A DNA stretch of 35,009 bases, taken from contig CAMZBA010000009.1 in assembly GCA_947304395.1 (NCBI GenBank), positions 1-35,009 on the forward strand, given 5' to 3'. Positions 14,151 through 21,408 of the stretch are shown piece after piece. The translations under genes were made by a program, and so were the position numbers. Below the pieces are notes generated by a model that did no database searches, was not told the origin of the DNA, and worked only from the letters and a program-made list of their open reading frames with translations. This DNA is from an uncultured Candidatus Saccharibacteria bacterium. Its GTDB lineage: Bacteria; Patescibacteriota; Saccharimonadia; Saccharimonadales; Saccharimonadaceae. The number at the start of each line of letters is the position of its first letter. Within the stretch, counting starts at the first letter, position 1.

Positions 14151-16601
14151 ATGGACGAACGCGAAAATCTCACTATTATTGACGGCAAAAGCGTATTCTA
14201 TCGCGGCTACTACGCCATGGGACACCTATCTTTACCGGACGGTACACCGACTGGTGGCGTATTTGGCTTTGCTACCATGCTGATTGAGATCATCGAGAAA
14301 CTTGAACCAGAATATATCGCCGTCGCATGGGATAAGTCCAAGACCAATATTCGCAGTCGTCGCGCCATTTATGCCGACTACAAAGCAAACCGCAAGCCGG
14401 CACCGCCAGATTTTTATGCCCAAATACCTTATCTCATGGAACTGCTCGAGGCCTTCCACATCCCGCTATACGAATTTGACGATTACGAAGCAGATGACAT
14501 AATCGGCACGCTTGCTCGCAAAGCACAAGCGGCAGATAAGCGTGTCGAAATCATTTCTGGCGATCTCGATATGCTCCAAATCGTAGACGAGCACATCAAA
14601 ATGTACCAGCTCAAGCGCGGTTTTTCGGACGTTGCGGAATTTAACATTCCGGACGTCGAAGCAAAATACGGCCTCAAAAAATCACAATTCCTCGATCTTA
14701 AATCGCTAAAAGGCGACTCCTCGGACAATATTCCTGGCGTGCCTGGTATTGGTGAGAAAGGCGCCATCAAATTACTTCAAGAATACGAAACCCTCGAAAA
14801 CCTTTATGCGCATATTGACGAAATCCCCGGCGCCATCGGCACAAAACTTCGCGACGGCAAAGAATTAGCATTCATTAGTAAACGGCTCGCTCAAATCCAG
14901 TTTGACGCACCAGTTGAATTTGACCCAGAATCCACCAAACTAGCAGATTTCAACCCCGAAAAAGTCGTTTCCGAGCTTCAAAAGTTACAGTTCAACTCCC
15001 TAATTCGCAAGTTTATAAAACTTTTCCCAAACACAAAGCTAGATAATGTTGCAAAAATTACAACACCAACCACAAAAGCCCCTGTTGTAAAAAAGACAAC
15101 ACAAACACCAGGTAAAATCCCCACCGACATCCTGCCACCACCCGCAGATATCGAAGTAAAGGTACCTGACAACCTATACATCTCCTACGACGTGAAAGCC
15201 GATATGCACGATCGGCCAGAACTAACTGAGGAAATCCTCAACGGCCGTCCGTTTTGGGACTTAGGGCAAGTCGATTTCCTGCTCGATCCCTTAGCCAGAA
15301 AGACCGAGCAAATGCTCTTAATTAAGCCAGTCGACCCCCAAACACACTACATTCAACAGTGCCAGCAACTGGCTGCTATTCCCAAGCTTGAGAAAATAGC
15401 CACCGAATTCGATATGCCACTCATCCCTGTACTCTATAAGATGGAGAAAGAGGGTGTTGCAATATCGTCCGACCGTTTCGATGCACTTAAAAAGGAATTC
15501 TCCGCCGAAATCGCCGAACTCGAGCAAAAAATCTACGCGATGTCTGGCCAGAGTTTTAATATCAACTCGCCCATTCAACTCTCACAGATTCTCTTCGAAA
15601 AGCTCGGCCTACCAACACAAGGAATCAAGAAGACTCAACGCGCATACTCTACGGGCGCCAAGGAGCTCGATAAACTCCGCGACAAACACGAAATAATCCC
15701 GCTTATCGAGCGCTATCGCGAAGTTGGCAAACTTCTTAGCACCTACATCAATCCACTCCCGAGCCTCGCCGATGAGAATCATCGCATTCATACCACTTAT
15801 ACGCAAGACGTTACCGCTACTGGCCGCCTTTCCAGTATCAATCCAAATCTGCAAAATATCCCCGTACGTAGCGATGACGGCAAACGAATTCGTGGCTGCT
15901 TTACAGCCGAAGCTGGCAAAGTTTTCATTTCCGCTGATTATGCCCAGTTCGAGCTACGCCTAGCCGCAGCCTTATCTGGAGATCAAAAGCTAATCGACGA
16001 TTTTAATGCCGGCCTCGATATCCATACCAAGACCGCCGCCGACGCTTTTCACATTCCAATGGAGCAGGTTACAAAAGCGCAACGTCGCGCCGCCAAAGTC
16101 ATCAACTTCGGCGTTCTGTACGGCATGAGCCCTAAAGGGTTGTCCGACGCCGCCGGTATGACATTTTATGAAGCAAAACAATTTATCGACAGCTACTTTA
16201 AGCTCCGCGCACCAATGCGCAAATATCTTGACGACACGCTAGATTTTGGCCGCACGCACGGATACGTCGAGACCATGTTCGGCCGTCGTCGCCCCACTCC
16301 CGATCTTGGAGCACCAAACCATCTAGTCCGTGCCGCCGCCGAACGCGCTGCCGGCAATATGCCAATTCAAGGCACAGAGGCCGATCTCATGAAGAAAGCT
16401 ATGCTCGCCGTAGATAAACGGCTCCCAAGCGGCGCAAAGCTCATTTTACAAGTTCACGATTCCATGATTATCGAGTGCGAAAAGGGAATTGCCGACGAAG
16501 TGGCAAAGACCCTAAAAACCTGCATGGAGAATGTCGCGCCAGAGTTACCAGTTAAGCTTGCTGTAGATGTTACAACGGGGCAGGACTGGGGCGAGCTCTA
16601 A
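14151..16601 (+). CDS. polA: DNA polymerase I, without a functional 3'-5' exonuclease domain
   Basis: Replication and repair polymerase that removes primers and fills gaps. Residues 1-290 form a complete 5' nuclease (LTIIDGKSVFYRGYYA, DYEADDIIGTLA, SGDLDMLQ, LKGDSSDNIPGVPGIGEKGA). A Thr/Pro/Lys-rich linker follows (about 295-335). Only about 90 residues stand where the proofreading domain should be, without the DEDD carboxylates, though a relic of its end (FWDLGQVDFLLDP) remains. The polymerase domain is complete: motif A DYAQFELR with Asp596, motif B RRAAKVINFGVLYG (Arg645, Lys649, Phe653), and motif C QVHDS with Asp770. Two changes from the classical sequence stand out: Phe in place of Ile in DYSQIELR, and Ser771 in place of the Glu of QVHDE. 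The 816-aa length fits an enzyme with the proofreading domain cut down. Confidence 0.96.
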   Translation: MDERENLTIIDGKSVFYRGYYAMGHLSLPDGTPTGGVFGFATMLIEIIEKLEPEYIAVAWDKSKTNIRSRRAIYADYKANRKPAPPDFYAQIPYLMELLEAFHIPLYEFDDYEADDIIGTLARKAQAADKRVEIISGDLDMLQIVDEHIKMYQLKRGFSDVAEFNIPDVEAKYGLKKSQFLDLKSLKGDSSDNIPGVPGIGEKGAIKLLQEYETLENLYAHIDEIPGAIGTKLRDGKELAFISKRLAQIQFDAPVEFDPESTKLADFNPEKVVSELQKLQFNSLIRKFIKLFPNTKLDNVAKITTPTTKAPVVKKTTQTPGKIPTDILPPPADIEVKVPDNLYISYDVKADMHDRPELTEEILNGRPFWDLGQVDFLLDPLARKTEQMLLIKPVDPQTHYIQQCQQLAAIPKLEKIATEFDMPLIPVLYKMEKEGVAISSDRFDALKKEFSAEIAELEQKIYAMSGQSFNINSPIQLSQILFEKLGLPTQGIKKTQRAYSTGAKELDKLRDKHEIIPLIERYREVGKLLSTYINPLPSLADENHRIHTTYTQDVTATGRLSSINPNLQNIPVRSDDGKRIRGCFTAEAGKVFISADYAQFELRLAAALSGDQKLIDDFNAGLDIHTKTAADAFHIPMEQVTKAQRRAAKVINFGVLYGMSPKGLSDAAGMTFYEAKQFIDSYFKLRAPMRKYLDDTLDFGRTHGYVETMFGRRRPTPDLGAPNHLVRAAAERAAGNMPIQGTEADLMKKAMLAVDKRLPSGAKLILQVHDSMIIECEKGIADEVAKTLKTCMENVAPELPVKLAVDVTTGQDWGEL

Positions 16602-16611
16602 CATTAGCATC

Positions 16612-16640
16612 TTGACAAAAATACAAAATTTTGATATAAT
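16612..16640 (+). promoter_or_regulatory. Promoter of the metallophosphoesterase gene
   Basis: TTGACA (16612-16617), 17-bp spacer, TATAAT (16635-16640), with TG at 16632-16633. This is a near-consensus promoter giving a leader of about 24 nt with GAGAGGAG. Confidence 0.88.
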
Positions 16641-16670
16641 AGAACAATCATTGAAGAGAGGAGAACTGTT

Positions 16671-17423
16671 TTGCGAATTGGGATTATTTCTGACGTGCAT
16701 AGCAATATCGACGCGCTGCGTGCTGTTTTTCAAGAATTCCAAGAACGTGGCGTCGATAAGTTCATTTGTCTTGGCGACGTAATCGGTCTAGGCGCGCATC
16801 CAGAAGAATGCGTTCAGCTTATCATGGAGCACCAAAACCAAATCTTAGCAATGGTTCACGGAAATCACGAAAATTACTTACTAAAAGCTCTGCCTGTTCA
16901 TAATCACAATGACGAAAACCAAGAAATGCTCCCTCCAGAAATCATAGATTTATTTAAATGGAACCATGAACAAATCAGCAACACATCAATCAATTTTCTT
17001 CGCCAGTTTTCGCAACAACAGATCGTAGAAGTGGAGGGGAGCAAAATTTACGTCAGCCATTACCCACTTGATCAGCTCGGAAACTATCGTAAGTTTTACT
17101 TCCGACCCGATAGTACCCAATGCAAACTAATCTTCAAAAATATCGATGCCGACATCTTTCTCTTTGGACACACGCATATCCGTTGCACTACCAAAACACA
17201 CGATGGCAAACTATTTATTAACCCTGGCAGCGTCGGGTGCCCTATCGGTATTGAAGCCGCCAGTGTTGGTATTCTCGAAATATCGCCCAGTAAAGTCTCG
17301 TATGAACAAATCGACATTGCCTATGACGTCGATCACGCCATTAACGAGATGCTTGGCTACAGCGACAAATATCCAGCCATCGACTACACAGTCAACCGTT
17401 ATTACCGCATATTAGACAACTAG
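16671..17423 (+). CDS. Calcineurin-like metallophosphoesterase, YfcE/MJ0936 type
   Basis: Metal-dependent phosphoesterase of the small cytoplasmic class. The motifs are complete: DVH (Asp8, His10), GDVIG (Asp36), GNHE (Asn65, His66), a His in VSHYP, and GHTH followed by FINPGSVGCP. These supply the two-metal centre. Start: TTG at 16671, with GAGAGGAG eight bases upstream and the conserved MRIGIISDVHSN N-terminus immediately after. No in-frame ATG fits. Length (250 aa) suits YfcE-like phosphodiesterases or bis-nucleoside tetraphosphatase-like relatives; the substrate is open. It has its own near-consensus promoter downstream of polA. Confidence 0.9.
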   Translation: MRIGIISDVHSNIDALRAVFQEFQERGVDKFICLGDVIGLGAHPEECVQLIMEHQNQILAMVHGNHENYLLKALPVHNHNDENQEMLPPEIIDLFKWNHEQISNTSINFLRQFSQQQIVEVEGSKIYVSHYPLDQLGNYRKFYFRPDSTQCKLIFKNIDADIFLFGHTHIRCTTKTHDGKLFINPGSVGCPIGIEAASVGILEISPSKVSYEQIDIAYDVDHAINEMLGYSDKYPAIDYTVNRYYRILDN

Positions 17424-17443
17424 ATACGGATAAGAGACGCTTA

Positions 17444-17452
17444 TGCTACAAT
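17444..17452 (+). promoter_or_regulatory. Extended -10 of the aldolase fusion gene, leaderless type
   Basis: TGC followed by TACAAT (17447-17452), six bases, then ATG 17459. There is no Shine-Dalgarno sequence. Confidence 0.6.
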
Positions 17453-17458
17453 AAAAGC

Positions 17459-19300
17459 ATGAGCAACATTTTGATTGTTGGCAATATCACGAAAGACGTT
17501 TATCTGCGCCTCGATAATCGCCAAAACAAATTCGAGACCGACCAGAACGATATCAAATGGCTAGATTTCGCTTTTGACGGTTCCACGCATAAATATTACA
17601 ACCGTGTCTCCATTTTTGGCGGCGCTAGCATCAGCCTAGAAGTATTGACGCGTTTTGGGCTAACCGCCGAAATTGCAAATACCTCAGCGAAGTTCCTAGA
17701 TGGACAATTTATCGTCAAAGACACCAATATCGTTTATCGATATATTCTTTGCCAAGACCGCCACGTCAGCTATCTTAGCCCTAGCAACTACAAACAAACC
17801 ACCTGGGAAATTCCCAAAGAAAGCGTCGACTGGATCTACGCCGACCGCAGTGCCAGCATCTCGCCAAAACTTGCCGAAGAACTCATCGAATATCTAAATC
17901 TAAATCACCAGAGCAAATTAGCATTATTCGTCGGCAAATATAGCAACGTTAACGCCAATCATATGCGCGAACTCATCAATCGCGCCAGTATCGTTATTAC
18001 AGACACAAAGCTCAATCAAAATGTCGAAAACTTAGTTGTCATTACGCCACATCATATTGAATATATGGGCAAACGCGTTCGCTGGCAGCTCGAAGATCGT
18101 CAAGACCTCATGACGCATCTTAGCTCACATCTAACCATTGGCGCCTCTGTTTTCGGCGCACTTGTACTTGGGAAAGATGTTGACGAAGCTTTACTTCTAG
18201 CGCGCGCCAACATCGAACGCTCAATCCTAAGCTCTAGCTCTAACATCTCAACACTCGAAGAAGAAATATCCGACGATTTCTATCGCGTCGAAAAACACAA
18301 TCCAAAGGAGGATAAAATGCTTGAAGTAGAATCTAACGCAAAAAGACTAGTTTCCGAAGGCCGCGGCATCCTCGCCGCCGACGAATCCGGCGGTTCTATC
18401 CATAAGAAATTTGAAGGCATGAACATTCCCGACGACGAGCAACATCGTCGCGATTATCGAAATCTTTTCTTTACTACTCCGGATCTCGAAAAATTCGTTA
18501 ATGGCGTTATTCTTTTCGACGAAACCGCCCGCCAGCAATCCGATGACGGTCGCGATTTTGTCACATTCTTGGCCGACAAGGGCATTCTGCCTGGCATCAA
18601 AGTAGACCAAGGCCTTGAACCTATTGATGGCACTGACGAAAAATACACCAAAGGCCTCGATGGTCTATCAGATCGCCTCGCCGAATATTACCAAATGGGC
18701 GCCCGCTTCGCAAAATGGCGCGCCGCTTTCGAAATAACCGATCATAGTCCTAGTCAAATGGCAATTCGCAAAAATGCCGAAATTCTTGCCCAATACGCAC
18801 TTGACTGCCAAAACGCTGGCATTGTGCCAATTGTGGAACCAGAGCTAGTCTACGATGGCGATTACCCAATCGAAAAGAACATAGAATTTACTGGGCAAAT
18901 TCTTGATGCCTTGTTTGAAGAGCTTAAGAATAAAAACGTCAGTCTACCAGGCTGTATCCTAAAAGTTAACATGGTGCTTGCAGGCAAGCGCTATCATACA
19001 CAGTCCACCCCAGCCGAAGTAGGCAAAGCCACTGCCGACGTACTAAAGGCACACGTTCCGAGCAACCTTGCCGGCGTAGTCTTCCTTAGCGGCGGTCAAA
19101 GTGTCACGCAAGCTACCGATAATCTTCAGGAGGTCACCAATAACGGTCCATTCCCATGGCCAGTCACCTTCTCGTTTGCGCGCGCACTCCAAGATCCCGC
19201 GCTTAACGCCTGGAAAGGGAATAACGAGAACGCCGATGCGGCTCGTGCCGGTTTTCGCGAGCGCCTCGTCGCCAACTGCGAAGCCCTAAAGCGCAAATAA
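17459..19300 (+). CDS. PfkB-like (degenerate kinase) domain fused to class I fructose-bisphosphate aldolase
   Basis: One open frame of 613 codons. Residues 1-285 have the ribokinase/PfkB fold signature (ILIVGNITKDVYLRL, GGASISLEVLTRFGL at 54-68, LVVITPHHIEYMGK). However, the catalytic block that should read like TNGAGDAF is LTIGASVFGA, with Ser230 where the base Asp belongs, so kinase activity is doubtful. Residues 287-613 are a class I aldolase, which splits fructose 1,6-bisphosphate into two triose phosphates. It shows GRGILAADESGGSI, KVDQGL, GARFAKWRAAF, PIVEPELVYDGDYP and LKVNMVLAGK, where Lys502 is the expected Schiff-base residue. A perfect AAAGGAGG site precedes Met287, so free aldolase may also be made. 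Translation of the full frame begins at ATG 17459, six bases after a -10. A strong terminator follows. Confidence 0.9.
   Translation: MSNILIVGNITKDVYLRLDNRQNKFETDQNDIKWLDFAFDGSTHKYYNRVSIFGGASISLEVLTRFGLTAEIANTSAKFLDGQFIVKDTNIVYRYILCQDRHVSYLSPSNYKQTTWEIPKESVDWIYADRSASISPKLAEELIEYLNLNHQSKLALFVGKYSNVNANHMRELINRASIVITDTKLNQNVENLVVITPHHIEYMGKRVRWQLEDRQDLMTHLSSHLTIGASVFGALVLGKDVDEALLLARANIERSILSSSSNISTLEEEISDDFYRVEKHNPKEDKMLEVESNAKRLVSEGRGILAADESGGSIHKKFEGMNIPDDEQHRRDYRNLFFTTPDLEKFVNGVILFDETARQQSDDGRDFVTFLADKGILPGIKVDQGLEPIDGTDEKYTKGLDGLSDRLAEYYQMGARFAKWRAAFEITDHSPSQMAIRKNAEILAQYALDCQNAGIVPIVEPELVYDGDYPIEKNIEFTGQILDALFEELKNKNVSLPGCILKVNMVLAGKRYHTQSTPAEVGKATADVLKAHVPSNLAGVVFLSGGQSVTQATDNLQEVTNNGPFPWPVTFSFARALQDPALNAWKGNNENADAARAGFRERLVANCEALKRK
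18304..18319 (+). promoter_or_regulatory. Internal ribosome binding site and ATG for free aldolase
   Basis: AAAGGAGG (18304-18311) lies five bases before an in-frame ATG (18317, codon 287), exactly at the boundary of the aldolase domain. This predicts a second product of 327 aa, the normal length for class I aldolase alone. Confidence 0.7.
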
Positions 19301-19324
19301 TTAACAGGACTTTCATACCATTTA

Positions 19325-19355
19325 AAACCGCATTCTTTACAGATGCGGTTTTTTA
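19325..19355 (+). terminator. Rho-independent terminator of the aldolase gene
   Basis: AAACCGCAT (19325-19333) pairs with ATGCGGTTT (19343-19351), with a run of T after it. Confidence 0.92.
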
Positions 19356-19393
19356 TTACTTTCCAACTTCTTTGAATAAATCATATGATACCC

Positions 19394-19449
19394 TTGACAG
19401 AATATCCATTCTATTGTAATATACAAGAGGTGTAGCATCTCTTAGCTAC
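19394..19449 (+). promoter_or_regulatory. Promoter and leader hairpin of the acidic membrane-protein gene
   Basis: TTGACA (19394-19399), 17-bp spacer, TAATAT (19417-19422). In the roughly 60-nt leader, GTAGC (19432-19436) can pair with GCTAC (19445-19449). AGAGGAGGG precedes the ATG at 19489. Confidence 0.75.
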
Positions 19450-19488
19450 GGTACTTTTAACTGAGGTTCATATTAGAGGAGGGAAAAT

Positions 19489-19776
19489 ATGGGCAAAGTA
19501 ATCATTTCACTTGTAGTTGGTGTCGGCTTTTTCATTGCAGGAATGATCGTCGCCAAAATCACGAACGGTCTTACCAGCCGCAACAACGGCCATGGCTACA
19601 ACGACGATGGCGGCTACGACGATGATGACTATGACAGCGAAGACTACGAAGACGACGAAGACAACGACGAAGGCGGCGAAGAGGAAGAGGAGGAATACTT
19701 CTACGACGAACACCTGACAATTGGTGACGAGGAAGGTATTACGGATTATTTCGGAGTACGACACATTGATCACTAA
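19489..19776 (+). CDS. Membrane-anchored, highly acidic small protein, 95 aa
   Basis: Residues 4-24 form one hydrophobic helix (VIISLVVGVGFFIAGMIVAK region), followed by a polar Asn/Gly stretch. Residues 38-71 are almost all Asp, Glu, Gly and Tyr, then comes a short mixed tail with HLTIGDEEGI. No Cys or lipobox is present, so the first helix is probably an uncleaved anchor, but which side the acidic part faces is not clear. No family is recognised. A divalent-cation or basic-protein binding surface would suit the composition; this is inference. The start is backed by AGAGGAGGG. It is a single-gene unit with a promoter and a terminator. Confidence 0.8.
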   Translation: MGKVIISLVVGVGFFIAGMIVAKITNGLTSRNNGHGYNDDGGYDDDDYDSEDYEDDEDNDEGGEEEEEEYFYDEHLTIGDEEGITDYFGVRHIDH

Positions 19777-19798
19777 TTACCTAACGCCAACTACTTGC

Positions 19799-19824
19799 AG
19801 TCTCCCCATCAGGGGAGGCTTTTT
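19799..19824 (+). terminator. Rho-independent terminator of the acidic protein gene
   Basis: AGTCTCCCC (19799-19807) pairs, with one G-T wobble, with GGGGAGGCT (19812-19820), followed by TTTT. Confidence 0.9.
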
Positions 19825-19856
19825 CTTGTCAATATTTCTTACTAAATGAAAGAACT

Positions 19857-19883
19857 AAAAAAGCGCCTCCACGAAGGAGGCGC
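19857..19883 (-). terminator. Rho-independent terminator of the 19922-20569 gene
   Basis: GCGCCTCC (19863-19870) pairs with GGAGGCGC (19876-19883). On the minus strand it is followed by six T (19857-19862). Confidence 0.92.
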
Positions 19884-19921
19884 GACATTTGTTTGGAGAT
19901 AATAATGCGACGAATAGGCGA

Positions 19922-20569
19922 TCAGCTCATCCTGCGGAGCAGATCAATCAGCGACGAACTCGGGTTCATGAGGATACCAATTCCACCAAGACCAAAGCCG
20001 GCATCATGCATACCGAACAGGCTGCTCTGCGCAGAATCCTCGACCGCAATCGAAAGGATAGTGAAAAACAGCGGCATCGGAATGGGCTCCTTCTTCAGGA
20101 TATACATGAACGTATCGCGCGCGAAACGAGCATCGATCGCCCTGATATCATCTTTCAGCAGATAAGCAATCATGTTATCATAGGAAGCCGCATCCATTTC
20201 GTCAATAGCCTTGGCCGCTTCATCGCTGTACGTAATCCGCCAGATCGCCTCACGCACTTTCTCGGGAATCAGTTCAGGGTCCGGATCGTTATCAGCCCCG
20301 CGGGCAATCAGGTAATAATGCCATACCATCGACCAACGCACGCACCTCCAAAGATATTCAACCAGCAGCTCCGCCATGGCGGGACTTACTTTCCCCGCGT
20401 GCGCAAAAATCGCAGCACCGCTGAGCGCCGACGCCGTAAAAATCTCACGATACGGCGCACGCGCATCCCCTCCGGGCCGCATACCGACCTTAGAGAAAAT
20501 GCCCTTCAGCCCTTCTACGTCGTCATCCTTAATGGCCTCAACTACAGATTTGACAATAATTTTTTCCAT
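19922..20569 (-). CDS. Hypothetical protein, 215 aa, helical
   Basis: I do not recognise this protein. The start at 20569 has AAGGAGG seven bases upstream and a consensus promoter. The product seems all-helical and soluble, with moderately hydrophobic helices (TASALSGAAIFAHAGKV, MAELLVEYLWRCVRWSMVWH) and a Gly-rich segment near the C-terminus (DAGFGLGGIGIL). Its base composition is more GC-rich than the polymerase or helicase genes around it, with codons such as CTG, CGG and CCC that those genes use less. This could mean recent arrival or a different expression class. It lies immediately downstream of the broken TetR gene on the same strand but has its own promoter. It may have been a TetR target; this is inference from position. 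Confidence 0.8.
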   Translation of the reverse strand: MEKIIVKSVVEAIKDDDVEGLKGIFSKVGMRPGGDARAPYREIFTASALSGAAIFAHAGKVSPAMAELLVEYLWRCVRWSMVWHYYLIARGADNDPDPELIPEKVREAIWRITYSDEAAKAIDEMDAASYDNMIAYLLKDDIRAIDARFARDTFMYILKKEPIPMPLFFTILSIAVEDSAQSSLFGMHDAGFGLGGIGILMNPSSSLIDLLRRMS

Positions 20570-20624
20570 CTTTTTACCTCCTTGGAAAAGAACAAAAATA
20601 CAACGAGTATCTTATAGCCTGTCT

Positions 20625-20653
20625 ATTATATAACTCTTTTTATGATTAGTCAA
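20625..20653 (-). promoter_or_regulatory. Promoter of the 19922-20569 gene
   Basis: Minus strand: TTGACT (20648-20653), 17-bp spacer, TATAAT (20625-20630). The leader is about 48 nt and ends at AAGGAGGT. Confidence 0.85.
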
Positions 20654-20662
20654 TACGCCAGC

Positions 20663-20695
20663 AAAAACTGCCCCGCTAAAGTGCGAATTTTAGCG
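20663..20695 (-). terminator. Weak terminator-like hairpin after the TetR gene
   Basis: CGCTAAA (20674-20680) pairs with TTTAGCG (20689-20695). On the minus strand five T follow after a short G-rich gap (20663-20667). The stem overlaps the stop codon of the out-of-frame TetR end. Confidence 0.45.
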
Positions 20696-21282
20696 CCTAG
20701 CTTCTTCTTCAATCAAATTTTCGACCGTGACACGAAATATGCGCGCCAAGTATTTCTCAACCTTCGCACGTTCAAAAGAAACCGGATTGCTCACCCAGTG
20801 CATAATCATGCCACTATAGCCTCAGTCGAGAAGCCAGAAATAAAATCAGCATATTCTTTTTCGATAAAGGCATTATTCCGCTTGGCAATATCCTTTATTG
20901 TCTTGAGAAATATGTCGTGAAGATCCTTATACAAGAAGCGTCGCACCTCGTTTCGCGCATACGACTTCATCACATTGTCCATAAATTCCGAATTTTGCTC
21001 CATATAGTCAAGCGTAATTTTTATCGCTTTCTTATAATCAACCGTTAAGTCAAAAGAGCGTACTAGATTTATCGCTTCAGTCTCTAGAGTCCAAGCTAAC
21101 AAATCATAAATGTCATTAAAATGATAATAAAAAGTCTTTCGATTCACTTTCGCCGCCTCGGCTACTTCGCTTATGGATATCTTAGAAAGATCTTTTTCTT
21201 TCATTATATTCTTTAGGGTAGTGGAAAGAAGTTTTCTGGTATTATAACTAGCGACCTCGTGTCTCATCGTCTTTGTCCTCAT
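20690..21282 (-). pseudogene. TetR/AcrR-family transcriptional regulator, frameshifted near the C-terminus
   Basis: The N-terminal part is a normal TetR DNA-binding domain: TRKLLSTTLKNIMKEKDLSKI, then the helix-turn-helix ISEVAEAAKVNRKTFYYHFND. A helical ligand or dimer domain follows. The frame ends at a TGA at 20806 after STEAIVA (158 aa). In the -1 frame the sequence continues as GMIMHWVSNP and onward to ARR, with its own stop at 20690-20692. It adds about 40 residues that match the usual TetR C-terminal helices (such as IVGMIMHWV). One missing G near 20810 would restore a protein of about 198 aa, the family norm. The TGA overlaps an ATG (ATGA), so the tail could be a separate coupled peptide. 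Start may be ATG 21282 (ten bases after the -10) or ATG 21267 (after AGGA). Confidence 0.75.
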
Positions 21283-21292
21283 TATTTACGCC

Positions 21293-21321
21293 ATTATAAC
21301 TAATTGACCAATAAAATACAA
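21293..21321 (-). promoter_or_regulatory. Promoter of the TetR-family gene
   Basis: Minus strand: TTGTAT (21316-21321), 17-bp spacer, TATAAT (21293-21298), ten bases before ATG 21282, so little or no leader. Confidence 0.65.
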
Positions 21322-21336
21322 AATTATGACGGTCAA
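21304..21336. promoter_or_regulatory. Possible TetR operator
   Basis: TTGACC (21304-21309) and GGTCAA (21331-21336) form an inverted repeat with a 21-base gap around the TetR -35 box. TetR-family proteins often repress their own promoter. The gap is long for such an operator, so this is tentative. Confidence 0.25.
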
Positions 21337-21363
21337 ACGTCCTACAATACAGATACATCAACA

Positions 21364-21390
21364 AAAACAGGACACTTAATGTCCTGTTTT
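21364..21390 (-). terminator. Rho-independent terminator of the L25 gene, possibly bidirectional
   Basis: AAAACAGGACA (21364-21374) pairs with TGTCCTGTTTT (21380-21390) around CTTAA. The A and T ends give a T-run on both strands. Confidence 0.9.
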
Positions 21391-21408
21391 ACTAAAACTA
21401 GAATAGTC

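Noticed and set aside
20642-20920. 92-codon plus-strand frame opposite the TetR gene
   Set aside because: It is antisense to the frameshifted TetR C-terminus and has no ribosome binding site.
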